Assembly (NCBI RefSeq): GCF_030696885.1
Contig: NZ_JAUYRI010000017.1
Coordinates: forward strand, 374,867-438,866
Direction: 5' to 3'
From: Thiobacillus sp.
GTDB taxonomy: Bacteria; Pseudomonadota; Gammaproteobacteria; Burkholderiales; Thiobacillaceae
Length of the DNA stretch: 64,000 nucleotides
The notes below the pieces were generated by a model. The model was not told the DNA's origin. It did not search any database and saw only the letters and a program-made list of their open reading frames with translations. Below are positions 45,072-55,323 of the stretch, piece by piece. The number at the start of each line of letters is the position of its first letter. Position 1 is the first letter of the stretch. A program made the translations under genes and the position numbers.

Positions 45072-46433
45072 ATGCGCAGTCTTTGGGCAATCGGCCTGGC
45101 GGTGCTGCTGACAGGTGGCGCGCAGGCGACCTTGACCGACGTGACGCTGGAAAACGGCATGCGGGTCATCGTGAAGGAAGACCGGCGCGCGCCGGTGATG
45201 GTGTCGCAGGTGTGGTACCGCGCCGGATCGATCGACGAATTCAACGGCACCACAGGCGTTGCGCACGTGCTCGAGCACATGATGTTCAAGGGCACCAAGG
45301 CGGTGCCGCCGGGCGAGTTCTCCAAGCGCATCGCCGCGGCGGGTGGGCGCGAAAACGCCTTCACCAGCCGCGACTACACGGCATATTTCCAGCAGATGCA
45401 GAAGGACCGGCTCGAACTGTCGATGCAGCTGGAGGCGGATCGCATGGCCCATCTTGTCATCAGCGATGAACTGTTCGCCAAGGAAATCCAGGTGGTGATG
45501 GAAGAGCGTCGGTTGCGTACCGACGATCAGGCGCAATCGGTGGTGTACGAACGCCTGATGGCGACCGCCTACCAGACGCACCCCTATCGCCGCCCCATCA
45601 TCGGCTGGATGGACGATTTGCAGAACATGACCGCGCAGGACGCGCGCGACTGGTATGCGCGCTGGTATGGGCCCAACAACGCCACCCTGGTGGTGGCGGG
45701 CGACGTGCAGGCCGACGCCGTGGTCGCGCTGGCGAAGCAGTATTTTGGCGCGCTGCCCGCGCGAGCCTTGCCGGAGCGCAAGCCGCAGGCAGAGCCCGAG
45801 CAGATCGGCACCAAGCGCATCGTGGTGAAAGCGCCGGCGCAGCTGCCCTACCTGCTGATGGCCTGGCATGCGCCCACGCTGCGCGACTGGGCGCGCGACA
45901 GCGAGCCCTATGCGCTGCAGATTCTGGCCGGCGTGCTGTCCGGCAACGATTCGGCGCGCCTGCAAAAGCGGCTGGTCAAGACGCAGCAGATCGCGGTCAA
46001 CGCGAGCGCGGGGTATGACGCCGTCACGCGCGGGCCCGGCATGTTCATGATCGACGCGACGCCCGCGCAGGGCAAGTCGGTGGCTGAGCTTGAAAAGGCG
46101 ATCCGCACGGAAATCGCGCGTGTGCAGCGCGAAGGCATCAGCGAGGCGGAGCTCACACGGGTCAAAGCGCAGGTCATCGCCGCCGATGTGTACCAGCGCG
46201 ATTCGCTGTTTTATCAGGCCATGCAGCTGGGCGATTACGTGATTGCCGGCCTGCCCCCCGAGGCGCTGGAGCGACGGGTCGAGAAGCTGCGCGCGGTGAC
46301 CGTGGCGGAAGTGCAGGCTGCCGCCAAAAAATGGCTGCAGGACGAACGCCTGAGTGTGGCCGAACTCGACCCGCAGCCGCTGCAGGCGAAGCTGCGCGCC
46401 GCTGCCGTGCCGGGAGTGCGCCATGCGAATTGA
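45072..46433 (+). CDS. M16 family zinc metallopeptidase (active-site subunit)
   Basis: The 453-residue protein has a signal peptide (MRSLWAIGLAVLLTGGAQA) and the inverted zinc motif HVLEH in TTGVAHVLEHMMFKG near residue 70. The distal Glu is in EIQVVMEERRLR near 145, and an R/Y-type C-terminal substrate domain follows. It would cleave peptides in the periplasm. GAGGGA lies just upstream of the ATG. The next gene is a paralogue lacking the motif, so the two probably form a heterodimer. Confidence 0.92.
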   Translation: MRSLWAIGLAVLLTGGAQATLTDVTLENGMRVIVKEDRRAPVMVSQVWYRAGSIDEFNGTTGVAHVLEHMMFKGTKAVPPGEFSKRIAAAGGRENAFTSRDYTAYFQQMQKDRLELSMQLEADRMAHLVISDELFAKEIQVVMEERRLRTDDQAQSVVYERLMATAYQTHPYRRPIIGWMDDLQNMTAQDARDWYARWYGPNNATLVVAGDVQADAVVALAKQYFGALPARALPERKPQAEPEQIGTKRIVVKAPAQLPYLLMAWHAPTLRDWARDSEPYALQILAGVLSGNDSARLQKRLVKTQQIAVNASAGYDAVTRGPGMFMIDATPAQGKSVAELEKAIRTEIARVQREGISEAELTRVKAQVIAADVYQRDSLFYQAMQLGDYVIAGLPPEALERRVEKLRAVTVAEVQAAAKKWLQDERLSVAELDPQPLQAKLRAAAVPGVRHAN

Positions 46434-46443
46434 GGCGAAGGAA

Positions 46444-47760
46444 ATGCGCGGAATGATGATCCGGATGGTTTTTGCATGCCTGCTGCTGGGCCTGCCGCTG
46501 GCGGCACAGGCCGCACTCGCGATCCAGCACTGGCAGACGCCGCAGGGTGCGCGGGTGTATTTTGTCGAAAGCCATGAGCTGCCGATGCTCGATGTCGCCG
46601 TGGATTTTCGCGCCGGCAGCGCGCGTGACCCGGCGGGCAAGTCGGGGCTGGCCCGGCTGACCCATGGCCTGCTCGACCAGGGGGCGGGCGGCCTGTCCGA
46701 CACCGCCATCGCGCATCGGCTGGCCGATGTGGGCGCCGTGCTGTCGGGGCGCCTGGACCGCGACCGCGCCGGCGTGACCTTGCGCACGCTGTCGTCCGCG
46801 GCCGAAAAGGACAAGGCGCTCGATTTGCTCGCCCTGGTGTTGCAGCGCCCCGATTTTCCGCAGGCGGTGGTGAAGCGTGAGACGCAGCGTCTCATCGCCT
46901 CGATCCGCGAGGACGAGGCCGATCCCGGTGCGGTGGCCGGCAAGGCGTTTTATCGCGCGCTGTATGGCAGCCATCCCTATGCAAACGACGAATCCGGCGA
47001 TCCCGCTGCGCTGGCGCGGCTGGCGCGCGGCGACCTGCAGGCGTTTTACCGCAGGCATTACAGCGCGTCCAATGCGGTGATTTCGCTGATGGGCGACATC
47101 AGCCGCGCCGAGGCCGAAGCCATCGCCACCCGGCTGGCGTCCGGCTTGCCGCGCGCCGCACCGGTGCCGGCCTTGCCGAAGCCGGTGCCCGCCGCCGTGT
47201 CCGATGCGCGCATCGCCCATCCGTCCACGCAAAGCCACGTGCGGTTCGGCGTCGTCGGCGTCGCGCGCAACGATCCCGATTTCTTTCCGCTCTTCGTCGG
47301 CAACTACGTACTGGGCGGCGGCGGCTTCGATTCGCGGCTGATGCGCGAGGTGCGCGACAAGCGCGGTTATGCCTACAGCGCCTACAGCTATTTCATGCCG
47401 ATGCGGGAAGCCGGTCCGTTCCAGCTGGGCCTGCAGACCAAGCTGGAGCAGACCGATGACGCGCTGAACGTGGCACGGGACACGCTGCGGCAGTTCATCG
47501 CCGAGGGCCCGACCGAGGCCGAGCTCACGCAGGCCAAATCCAACCTCAGCGGCGGGTTTCCGCTGCGCATCGACAGCAACCGGAAAATCCTCGACTACCT
47601 GGCGATGATCGGCTTTTACAACCTGCCGCTGGATTATCTGGACACCTGGGTCGACCAGGTCAATGCGGTCGACGTGGCCGCGGTGAAACAGGCGTTCGCT
47701 CGCACCATCAACCCTGACGCGCTGGTGACCGTGGTGGTGGGGGCGGGGCGTGCTCGCTAA
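46444..47760 (+). CDS. M16 family peptidase-like protein, lacks zinc motif
   Basis: The 438-residue protein has a signal peptide (MVFACLLLGLPLAAQAA region) and the M16 fold, but where HxxEH is expected it has GLARLTHGLLDQGAGG, so it should not bind zinc there. The later block GGGGFDSRLMREVRDKRGYAYSAYSYF carries the R/Y substrate-binding pair. This is the usual non-catalytic partner of bacterial M16 pairs. I prefer the ATG at 46444, with GAGG 8 bases upstream; the ATG at 46423 inside the upstream gene is an alternative. It overlaps rsmD by 11 bases. Confidence 0.88.
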   Translation: MRGMMIRMVFACLLLGLPLAAQAALAIQHWQTPQGARVYFVESHELPMLDVAVDFRAGSARDPAGKSGLARLTHGLLDQGAGGLSDTAIAHRLADVGAVLSGRLDRDRAGVTLRTLSSAAEKDKALDLLALVLQRPDFPQAVVKRETQRLIASIREDEADPGAVAGKAFYRALYGSHPYANDESGDPAALARLARGDLQAFYRRHYSASNAVISLMGDISRAEAEAIATRLASGLPRAAPVPALPKPVPAAVSDARIAHPSTQSHVRFGVVGVARNDPDFFPLFVGNYVLGGGGFDSRLMREVRDKRGYAYSAYSYFMPMREAGPFQLGLQTKLEQTDDALNVARDTLRQFIAEGPTEAELTQAKSNLSGGFPLRIDSNRKILDYLAMIGFYNLPLDYLDTWVDQVNAVDVAAVKQAFARTINPDALVTVVVGAGRAR

Positions 47761-48325
47761 GCGCGCGCCGCCGCAACGGGCGCACGGAGCGCCCAACCGG
47801 GTGCGCATCATCGGCGGCCAGTACCGCCGTCGCCTGCTCGATTTTCCCGACAGCGCCGGCCTGCGCCCCACGCCCGACCGCGTGCGCGAAACACTGTTCA
47901 ACTGGCTGGGACAGGACCTGCCGGGCTGGACCTGCCTCGACCTGTTTGCCGGCAGCGGGGCGCTCGGCTTTGAGGCGGCCTCGCGCGGCGCGGGGCGCGT
48001 GGTCATGATCGAACGCGATCGCGCCGCCCTCGACGCGCTGGAAAAAAACCGCGTCGTGCTGGGTGCGAAGCAGGTCGACATCCTACGCGCCGATGCGCTG
48101 GCCTGGCTGGCAAACAGCCGCGAGGCCTTCGACCTGATCTTCGTCGATCCGCCGTTCGACAGCGACCTTGCCGGACCGGTGCTGGCCGACCTGGCCCGTC
48201 ATCTGAAATCCGGCGGCCAGGCCTATGTCGAACAGGGAACGGCGGTGATCGCGCCGCCGGGGTTTATCATGCATCGCAGCGGGCGCGCGGGGCGCTCGCA
48301 TTTCGCCCTGCTGATAAAGGAATGA
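47750..48325 (+). CDS. rsmD: 16S rRNA (guanine966-N2)-methyltransferase
   Basis: RsmD methylates G966 of 16S rRNA in assembled small subunits. The 191-residue protein has [28 protein letters not shown], motif [20 protein letters not shown] and the catalytic DPPF in [13 protein letters not shown]. Length fits the family. The GTG at 47750 overlaps the preceding peptidase stop. coaD follows after 7 bases, a common pairing. Confidence 0.94.
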   Translation: MLAKRAPPQRAHGAPNRVRIIGGQYRRRLLDFPDSAGLRPTPDRVRETLFNWLGQDLPGWTCLDLFAGSGALGFEAASRGAGRVVMIERDRAALDALEKNRVVLGAKQVDILRADALAWLANSREAFDLIFVDPPFDSDLAGPVLADLARHLKSGGQAYVEQGTAVIAPPGFIMHRSGRAGRSHFALLIKE

Positions 48326-48332
48326 GTCCACG

Positions 48333-48815
48333 ATGCTGACAGCCGTCTATCCCGGCACCTTCGACCCCATCACGCGCGGCCACGAGGACCTGGTGCGGCG
48401 CGCGGTCCGCCTGTTCGATCATGTCGTTGTCGCGGTGGCCGAGGCGCGCAACAAGCGGCCCTACTTCAGCATGGATGAACGCGTGGCGATGACACGCGAG
48501 GTGCTGGCCGACGTGACGCAGGTGCGGGTCGAGGGCTTTTCCGGCCTGCTGATCGATTTTGTCGCCGAGCAGGGCGCGGTCGCCGTGCTGCGGGGGCTGC
48601 GCGCGGCGTCCGACTTCGAATACGAATTCCAGCTGGCGGGCATGAACCGCAACCTCAAGCCCGACATCGAAACCCTGTTCCTGACGCCGTCGGACCAGTA
48701 CATGTTCATTTCGGCCAGCATGATCCGCGAGATCGCGCAACTGGGCGGCGACGTGACGCCCTTCGTCCACCCATTGGTGGCCCGGCGATTAAGTGAGAAA
48801 ATAAGCAAAAGCTGA
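48333..48815 (+). CDS. coaD: Phosphopantetheine adenylyltransferase
   Basis: CoaD makes dephospho-CoA from 4'-phosphopantetheine and ATP. The 160-residue protein begins with [21 protein letters not shown], holding the T/HxGH nucleotidyltransferase motif (TRGH), and has [22 protein letters not shown] and [17 protein letters not shown] (ISSTxxR-like). It follows rsmD and precedes a ferredoxin gene, an order seen in many proteobacteria. Confidence 0.96.
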   Translation: MLTAVYPGTFDPITRGHEDLVRRAVRLFDHVVVAVAEARNKRPYFSMDERVAMTREVLADVTQVRVEGFSGLLIDFVAEQGAVAVLRGLRAASDFEYEFQLAGMNRNLKPDIETLFLTPSDQYMFISASMIREIAQLGGDVTPFVHPLVARRLSEKISKS

Positions 48816-49085
<270 letters not shown>

Positions 49086-49103
49086 GTCCAGGCACGTCGC
49101 TGC

Positions 49104-51068
49104 TCAGGCGATTTTGAAGAGGCGGCTCTCGCCCGGCTGATCGGACAGGGCGTGGCTGATGTGGGTGTTGATGCGCGCCAGCTGGTCCATCTGATCGCTC
49201 ACCATTGCCATATTGGCTTCAAGCTCGGCAATGCGCTCGTCCAGCGTTTCGGTCGCGGCATGAATGCGGCTGACGCTTTCGATCCGGCGCTTGAGCTGAA
49301 CCTTGTGCTCGCGCACCTGGGTTTCCATCGGCGCGATCAGGGCCTTCAGCCAGGCCTCGGTCTCGCGGTTGGCCAGTTCGAACACCCGCACCACTTCGCT
49401 CGCCAGCGTTTCGAAGAAGCGCGCGGTCAGCTGCTGCTGTCCTACGGTCAGCATCCTGAACATCGAGTTGAAGCGTTCGTCGAACACGCCCTCCAGCCGC
49501 GCCATTTCCTTGCGGTACTTGCGCAGGCTGAAATTCGGCGGGCTCACCGCAGCCAGACCGTGCTCGTCGCTGAATTTCCGGTACATCGCCGTCATCATGT
49601 TGCGGATTTCCCGGACCGATTCCGACGAGGTCTTCAGGTCGGCATCCATCTGGCGAAAGAAATGGCCCATCGCCTCGCGCAGGCCGGTGCTGAAGCGGCT
49701 TTTTTCCATGACCAGACGGGTCTCGCGCACGTTCTCGCGCACCACCCGCATGCTGAGATGGCTGCGCAGCACCTCGACCTGTTTGGCGAACACACTGCGC
49801 AGCGCATTGAACTGCAGCAGGCCGCGTTCGAACTGCTGCTGGTCTGCATTGGCCTTGACCATCATGTGCTGGATGACATCGCGGTTCTTGCCGCGCAGCC
49901 CTTCCAGTTCGTCGATCTGGTCCTGCAGCGTGGCGATCCGGGTTTCCAGCAGTTCGGTGGTCTTCACCACCACGTCTTCCACACCGCCCTGGGTCGATTC
50001 ACCGACCAGTGCCTGCTTGCAGGGGATCAGTTCCTGCGACAGCGCCGACTCCAGCAGCGGCAGGCGGCTTCTCGCCAGCAGCGCGGGGTCGTTCTTCACC
50101 TTGGCCACCAGCGCCTTCTGCGCCGACACCGGGTAGACCTGGGCGGCCGGCAAGTCGAGCAGCGTCGCGCTGCCCGTCACCTGCTTGGCGATTTCGGCAT
50201 TGATCTCGTCTTCGCTCCGGAGGTCGTCCCACAAACCGTCGATCTTGTTCAGCACCACCAGCCGCGCGCGACTGGCACCCTGCACCGGCGCGATATAGCG
50301 GCGCCAGATCTCGATGTCGGATTTGGTCACGCCGGTGTCGGCCGACAGCAAAAACAGCACCGCATGCGCACTGGGCAGCATGTTGAGCGTCAGTTCCGGT
50401 TCGGTGCCGATGGCGTTGAGTCCCGGCGTGTCGAGGATGACCAGGCCCTGTTTCAGCAGCGGATGCGGAAAATTGATCATCGCGTGGCGCCAGCGCGGTA
50501 TCGCGATGCTGCCGTCGCGTGCCAGGTTGCGCGCCGTTTCCTCGTCGTCCTGGTTGATCAGGCCATAGGCCTCGGCGGTGGCGGCGTCGACCGACATCGT
50601 GTCGGACAGGCGCATCAGGGTCGCGCTCATCTCATCGGCAGAGTCGAGGTTGAGCGGGAATTCGGTCCAGGCGTCGTCGTCGCGCTTAAATTCCGCAATG
50701 CTGCCCGCCCGGGTCTTGGTTTCGATCGGCAGCAGCCGCAGTACAGGGCGTCGGGTCGGCGTGTAATACAGCTCGGTGGGGCACATCGTGGTGCGCCCGG
50801 CGGACGACGGCAGGACCCGCTGCCGATAGTCGGAAAAGAAAATCGCGTTGATTAGCTCGGATTTGCCGCGCGAGAATTCGGCGACGAAGGCCACGTTCAG
50901 CGTGTCCGTCTGCAGGCGTTCGAGCAACTGGTTCAACTGGCGTTCGGATTCCGCATCGCCCAGTTCCTGCGCGTTGAGCCAGTCGCGCAGCGCCTCGACG
51001 CGGACGTACACGGCGTCGCGCCAGGCGCTGTAGTGCTCGAACTCGTCAACCAGCGTCATGAGCTTCAT
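49104..51068 (-). CDS. Dynamin-like GTPase
   Basis: The 654-residue product has a GTPase domain with a P-loop at AEFSRGKSELIN (GKS 68-70), LDTPGLN (213-218) and NKID (274-277). A long helical region with coiled-coil character (about 350-654) follows. No membrane helix is visible; members of the bacterial dynamin family bind and reshape membranes or aid stress recovery. It is about 70 bases downstream of mutM on the same strand and may share its transcript. It is a single gene, not the tandem pair seen in some cyanobacteria and Bacillus fusions. Confidence 0.86.
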   Translation of the reverse strand: MKLMTLVDEFEHYSAWRDAVYVRVEALRDWLNAQELGDAESERQLNQLLERLQTDTLNVAFVAEFSRGKSELINAIFFSDYRQRVLPSSAGRTTMCPTELYYTPTRRPVLRLLPIETKTRAGSIAEFKRDDDAWTEFPLNLDSADEMSATLMRLSDTMSVDAATAEAYGLINQDDEETARNLARDGSIAIPRWRHAMINFPHPLLKQGLVILDTPGLNAIGTEPELTLNMLPSAHAVLFLLSADTGVTKSDIEIWRRYIAPVQGASRARLVVLNKIDGLWDDLRSEDEINAEIAKQVTGSATLLDLPAAQVYPVSAQKALVAKVKNDPALLARSRLPLLESALSQELIPCKQALVGESTQGGVEDVVVKTTELLETRIATLQDQIDELEGLRGKNRDVIQHMMVKANADQQQFERGLLQFNALRSVFAKQVEVLRSHLSMRVVRENVRETRLVMEKSRFSTGLREAMGHFFRQMDADLKTSSESVREIRNMMTAMYRKFSDEHGLAAVSPPNFSLRKYRKEMARLEGVFDERFNSMFRMLTVGQQQLTARFFETLASEVVRVFELANRETEAWLKALIAPMETQVREHKVQLKRRIESVSRIHAATETLDERIAELEANMAMVSDQMDQLARINTHISHALSDQPGESRLFKIA

Positions 51069-51140
51069 GCGGGCAAACCGCCTGATAAGAAACGATTATT
51101 TAACGGAAATTTCATCACAAACTTGATCCAGGAAAGGGGC

Positions 51141-51953
51141 TCAGCGCTGGCAGGCCGGGCAGTAGAAGCTTGCGCGCTGGCCCTGCACGATGCGGCGAAT
51201 CGGGGTGTTGCATACCTTGCAAGGCTGGCTTTCACGATCGTACACCCGTGTCTGCAGCTGAAAATACCCCAGTTCGCCGTCGCTGGCGACATAGTCGCGC
51301 AAGGAGCTGCCACCCGCGGCAATCGCCGCGGCCAGCACCCGCTTGATCGCCGCCGCCAGCCGTTCGCAGGCCGGACGGCTGAGCCGGCGGGCGGCGGTGG
51401 CGGGTCGGATGCCGGCATGAAACAGCGATTCCGACGCATAAATATTGCCGACGCCGACCACCACCTGCGCGTCCATGATGACCTGCTTGATGGCGGCGCT
51501 GCGGCGTTGGCACTGTGCATGCAGATAGGCCGCGTCGAACGCGGCGGTGAGCGGCTCCGGCCCCAGATGCGCCAGCAGCGGGTGTTGTGTGGCGTCGTCG
51601 GTCCACAGCACCGCGCCGAAACGGCGCGGGTCGCGCAGCCTGAGCGTGGTGCCGTCGTCGAACAGCCAGTCGATGTGGTCGTGCAGCGCGGCGGGCTCGT
51701 CCGGCGCGGCAAAGCGCAGGCTGCCCGACATGCCCAGGTGCACGATCTGCGTGGCGGTGCCGAAGCCGAACAACAGGTATTTGCCGCGCCGGTCGAGCGC
51801 CTGCAGCGGCAAACCGGCCAGCCGGGCTTCGAGGTCATCCGGCACCGGCCAGCGCAGGCGCGGGTTGCGCACCACGATGCGCTTGAGCGTGCGGCCCTGC
51901 AGCCGGGGCAGCAGGCCGAGGCGGGTGGTTTCGACTTCGGGCAGTTCGGGCAT
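51141..51953 (-). CDS. mutM: Formamidopyrimidine-DNA glycosylase
   Basis: MutM removes 8-oxoguanine and formamidopyrimidines and nicks the abasic site. The ATG at 51953 gives [10 protein letters not shown], whose Pro2 is the catalytic nucleophile and Glu3 its partner; an upstream TTG would spoil this. DRRGKYLLF holds the conserved Lys. The C-terminal zinc finger [24 protein letters not shown] is complete. 270 residues is the normal size. It is divergent from the tolC-like gene with a 129-base gap. Confidence 0.96.
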   Translation of the reverse strand: MPELPEVETTRLGLLPRLQGRTLKRIVVRNPRLRWPVPDDLEARLAGLPLQALDRRGKYLLFGFGTATQIVHLGMSGSLRFAAPDEPAALHDHIDWLFDDGTTLRLRDPRRFGAVLWTDDATQHPLLAHLGPEPLTAAFDAAYLHAQCQRRSAAIKQVIMDAQVVVGVGNIYASESLFHAGIRPATAARRLSRPACERLAAAIKRVLAAAIAAGGSSLRDYVASDGELGYFQLQTRVYDRESQPCKVCNTPIRRIVQGQRASFYCPACQR

Positions 51954-52082
51954 GGGGGGCAACTGAGGAACCGGGCTGTCGATGATACGCGTTCCGCATG
52001 CGGGTTTGCCCCGCAGGGGAACCGAACCGATACACTGCCATTCTCACCGTGGGCATTTCGCTCCTGACATGTTGTCTCCAAT

Positions 52083-53465
52083 TTGAATACTCGACTCTCC
52101 TTGCTGCTGGTGATGCTGGTCAGCAGTGCGGCCTCGGCTGCGGATCCCTTCCTCGTCATGGCGCGCACGCTGCCGTCGCCGGCGGCCGAACTGCGTCCGG
52201 CGGAAGCCTGCGAGGCGACCGCCGTGGTGGGCACGCTCACGCTGGCGCGCGCGGTCGAGCGCGCGCTGTGCGCCAACCCCGCCACCCGCAGCGCCTGGCT
52301 GACGGCGCGGCTGCGGGCCGCCGAGCTGGGGCAGGCGCAAAGCGCCTACCTGCCGGAGGTTTCCCTGAGTGCCCGGCTGGCACGCGGGGGCGACGATCTG
52401 CTGCCGAACGACCGCAGCGCCTGGCAGCTCGGGCTGGATGCGCAGTATCTGCTGTACGACTTTGGCGGCCGGGCCGCGCGCCGCGACGCGGCCGAAGCCT
52501 TGCTGGCTGCCGCGCATGCCAGCCACGACGCCAGCGTGCGCGTACTCTACCTGCAAACCGTCACCGCCTATTTCAGCTTGGCCACCGCGCAGGGTGCGGT
52601 GGCGGCGGCGCGCGAGGCCGAGGCGTCCGCGCTCGAAGCGCTGAAAGCCGCAACAGCGCGGGTGGAAGCGGGCACCGGCATTCCGGTCGACCGCCTGCAG
52701 GCGAAAACGGTCTACACCCAGCGCGAAATCGAGCGGATACGTGCCGAAGGCGAAGCCGCGCGGCTTAGAGGCGAGCTGGCGGCGCTGATGGGCGACGTCG
52801 GTCAGACGGCCTGGCAGCTGGCCGACGACGAGGCCGCGTTCGGCCAGGCGCTCGAACCCGGCGGCGCGGTCGACGCGCTGATCGACGCCGCGCGCGCCCG
52901 CCGCCCGGAATTCCGTGCCGCCGAAGCCACGCTGCTGGCGCGCGAAGCCGGGGTGCGCAACGCCGAGGCAGCCGGCAAGCCGCGGCTGTCCACGTTCTTT
53001 TCCAGCGGCCGGCAGGACGGCGGCATCCAGGTCGCCAACAGTTCCAGCGTGGGCGTCAACCTGACGATTCCGCTGTTTACCGGCTACCGCAACACCTACG
53101 AGATTGCCGCCGCACAAACCCAGGCCGAGCTGGCGCGGGTCGAGCGCGACCGCGTGGTCAACCAGGTGGCGCTCGAGGTGTGGCGTGCGTACTACCGACT
53201 GCAGAGCGAAACCGAGGCGGACCGTCGCAGCGCCGATCTGGTGGAAAGCGCGGCGGCGGCGGAACGGCTGGCACTCGGGCGCTACAAGGCGGGGCTGGGC
53301 ATCCTGCTCGACGTGCTGAGCGCGCAGGCGAATCTGGCGCAGGCACGCCAGTCCCAGTTACTGACCCGGCTGGGGCTGCGGGTGGTGCGCGCCGAACTGG
53401 CACAGGCGATGGGTGAATTGAGCTGGGACTGGATGGAACCGGTTCCACAGGAAGGCATGCAATGA
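52083..53465 (+). CDS. TolC family outer-membrane efflux protein
   Basis: The 460-residue product has a signal peptide (RLSLLLVMLVSSAASA) and two OEP repeats rich in long helices with Ala/Glu/Arg heptads. TLARAVERALCANPATRSAWL and LEVWRAYYRLQSE are typical, and both domains have a beta-like patch (SLSARLARGG, SVGVNLTIPLFTGY). A TTG at 52083 is the only start able to include the signal peptide; no strong ribosome site is seen. It overlaps the MFP gene by 4 bases, giving a complete tripartite exporter. Confidence 0.88.
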   Translation: MNTRLSLLLVMLVSSAASAADPFLVMARTLPSPAAELRPAEACEATAVVGTLTLARAVERALCANPATRSAWLTARLRAAELGQAQSAYLPEVSLSARLARGGDDLLPNDRSAWQLGLDAQYLLYDFGGRAARRDAAEALLAAAHASHDASVRVLYLQTVTAYFSLATAQGAVAAAREAEASALEALKAATARVEAGTGIPVDRLQAKTVYTQREIERIRAEGEAARLRGELAALMGDVGQTAWQLADDEAAFGQALEPGGAVDALIDAARARRPEFRAAEATLLAREAGVRNAEAAGKPRLSTFFSSGRQDGGIQVANSSSVGVNLTIPLFTGYRNTYEIAAAQTQAELARVERDRVVNQVALEVWRAYYRLQSETEADRRSADLVESAAAAERLALGRYKAGLGILLDVLSAQANLAQARQSQLLTRLGLRVVRAELAQAMGELSWDWMEPVPQEGMQ

Positions 53466-54592
53466 AGAAAACAGGGATGGTGGTCGTGCTGGTCGCTGCG
53501 GTGGCGGCAGGCGGTTGGTGGTGGAGCACGCGCGACAAGACGGCCGAGCCGCAATACCGCACCGAGATCGTGGACCGCGGCGACATCCGCGCCGAGGTGT
53601 CGGCCAACGGCACGCTCAACCCGGTGACACTGGTCAACGTCGGCACCCAGGTGTCGGGCACGGTGCGGCGCATCGAGGCGGATTTCAACCAGCAGGTGAA
53701 GGCCGGGCAGATTCTCGCCGAGCTCGATCCCGCGCTGTTCCAGGCGGCGCTGGCGCAAAGCAGCGCCAACCTGGCCAACGCGCAGGCGCAATTGAGACTG
53801 GCCGAGGCCAATGCCACGCGCATGCAGACGCTGTTTGAGCAGGAATACGTGTCGCGCCAGGAACTCGACCAGACACGGGCGGCGCGCGAGCAGGCGATGG
53901 CGCTGGTGCGGGTGGCGCGCGCGCAGGTGACGCGCGACCAGACCAATCTGGGCTTCACGGTGATCCGTTCGCCGGTCGACGGCACCGTGATCAACCGCCA
54001 GGTCGACGTCGGTCAGACCGTCGCGGCGAGCTTCCAGACGCCGACGTTGTACCAGATCGGCAAGGATCTGACGCAGATGCAGATCGATTCCACCGTGTCG
54101 GAAGCCGATATCGGCCAGATCAAGGTGGGACAGCCGGTGAAATTCCGCGTCGATGCGTTTCCCGATGCCGAATACAGCGGCGCGGTGCGGCAGGTGCGGC
54201 TGAACGCGACCACCGAGCAGAACGTCGTCACCTACAACGTGGTGGTCAACGTCGCCAACCCCGACCTTGCGCTGATGCCGGGCATGACCGCCAACCTGCG
54301 CGTGGAAGTCGAAACCCGTCCCGATGTGCTGCGGGTGCCGACCGCGTCGCTGCGTTTCCGCCCGCCGACCGACCCGAACGCTGAGCGCGGCAGCACGCCG
54401 CGCGGCGCGGCGGTGCACGTGCTGGGTGCAGACGGCAAGCCGGTGCGGGTGGCGGTCAAGACCGGCATCAGCGACAAGGCCTGGACCGAGATCGTCTCCG
54501 GCGAGCTGAAGCCGGGTGATGCGGTGATCGTGGCTGATCTCAAAGCCCAAAAGGACGCCAACAGCAGCATGCCGCGCGGGCGCCTCTTTTAA
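53462..54592 (+). CDS. MacA-like periplasmic adaptor (membrane fusion protein)
   Basis: The 376-residue adaptor has an N-terminal anchor (GMVVVLVAAVAAGGWWW), a lipoyl half (VNVGTQVSGTVRRIEADFNQQVKAGQILAELD), a long alpha-hairpin (about 100-150), the second lipoyl half (VIRSPVDGTVINRQVDVGQTV) and a beta-barrel. It links an inner-membrane ABC transporter to TolC. It ends on the base where the ATPase gene begins, which supports one operon. Substrate unknown; macrolides, peptides or siderophores are all possible for this class. Confidence 0.9.
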   Translation: MKKTGMVVVLVAAVAAGGWWWSTRDKTAEPQYRTEIVDRGDIRAEVSANGTLNPVTLVNVGTQVSGTVRRIEADFNQQVKAGQILAELDPALFQAALAQSSANLANAQAQLRLAEANATRMQTLFEQEYVSRQELDQTRAAREQAMALVRVARAQVTRDQTNLGFTVIRSPVDGTVINRQVDVGQTVAASFQTPTLYQIGKDLTQMQIDSTVSEADIGQIKVGQPVKFRVDAFPDAEYSGAVRQVRLNATTEQNVVTYNVVVNVANPDLALMPGMTANLRVEVETRPDVLRVPTASLRFRPPTDPNAERGSTPRGAAVHVLGADGKPVRVAVKTGISDKAWTEIVSGELKPGDAVIVADLKAQKDANSSMPRGRLF

Positions 54593-55323
54593 TGGCCGCA
54601 CCGGATTCATTGGCCGTACCGGGCAAGCCGCTGATTCAAGTGGAGAACCTAGAAAAGGACTACCCCACCGGCGCCGGCGTGTTCCAGGCGCTGCGCGGGG
54701 TGAGCCTGGAGATCGCCGCGGGCGAGTTCGTCGCCATCATGGGCGCGTCGGGCTCGGGCAAGAGCACCTTCATGAACCTGCTCGGCTGCCTTGATCGCCC
54801 GACCCGCGGCAGCTATCACCTCGACGGCATCGACGTCAGCAGCATGTCGTCGGACCAGTTGGCGGCGCTGCGCAACCGCGAAATCGGCTTCGTGTTCCAG
54901 GGCTTCAACCTGCTGCCCAAGCTGACTTCACTCGACAACGTCGCCCTGCCGCTGATGTACGCCGGCATGGGCCGCCAGGCGCGACGGCAGCAGGCGCAGG
55001 CGGTGCTCGAGCGGGTCGGCCTGGGCGATCGCTCGCACCACACGCCGCTGCAGCTGTCGGGCGGCCAACAGCAACGGGTGGCGATCGCGCGCGCGTTGGC
55101 GAGCCGTCCGCGCATCATTTTTGCCGACGAGCCGACCGGCAACCTCGACAGCGAAACCAGCCACCAGGTGATGGGCTTTTTCAGCCAGCTTAACCGCGAG
55201 GAGGGCATCACGCTGGTGCTGGTGACCCATGAGGCCGACATCGCTGCGTACGCGCGGCGCCGCATCCGCTTCCAGGACGGCCGCGTGATCGAGGACGTGG
55301 CCACGGCCACGGCGGCCGCATGA
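54592..55323 (+). CDS. MacB-like ABC transporter ATP-binding protein
   Basis: The 243-residue ATPase has Walker A MGASGSGKST near residue 47-56, Q-loop VFQGFNLLPKLTSLDNVALPLMYAG, signature LSGGQQQRVAIARALA, Walker B IIFADEPTGNLD and VTHEADIA. The sequence is LolD/MacB-type. In E. coli MacB the ATPase and permease are fused; here the permease is a separate gene overlapping by 4 bases. Confidence 0.93.
   Translation: MAAPDSLAVPGKPLIQVENLEKDYPTGAGVFQALRGVSLEIAAGEFVAIMGASGSGKSTFMNLLGCLDRPTRGSYHLDGIDVSSMSSDQLAALRNREIGFVFQGFNLLPKLTSLDNVALPLMYAGMGRQARRQQAQAVLERVGLGDRSHHTPLQLSGGQQQRVAIARALASRPRIIFADEPTGNLDSETSHQVMGFFSQLNREEGITLVLVTHEADIAAYARRRIRFQDGRVIEDVATATAAA

Noticed and set aside
46174..48081. 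635-codon minus-strand frame
   Set aside because: Antisense to the M16 pair and rsmD, which are all well supported.
49152..50855. 567-codon plus-strand frame
   Set aside because: Antisense to the dynamin-like GTPase, whose motifs are intact; the frame is His/Arg/Gln-rich without features.
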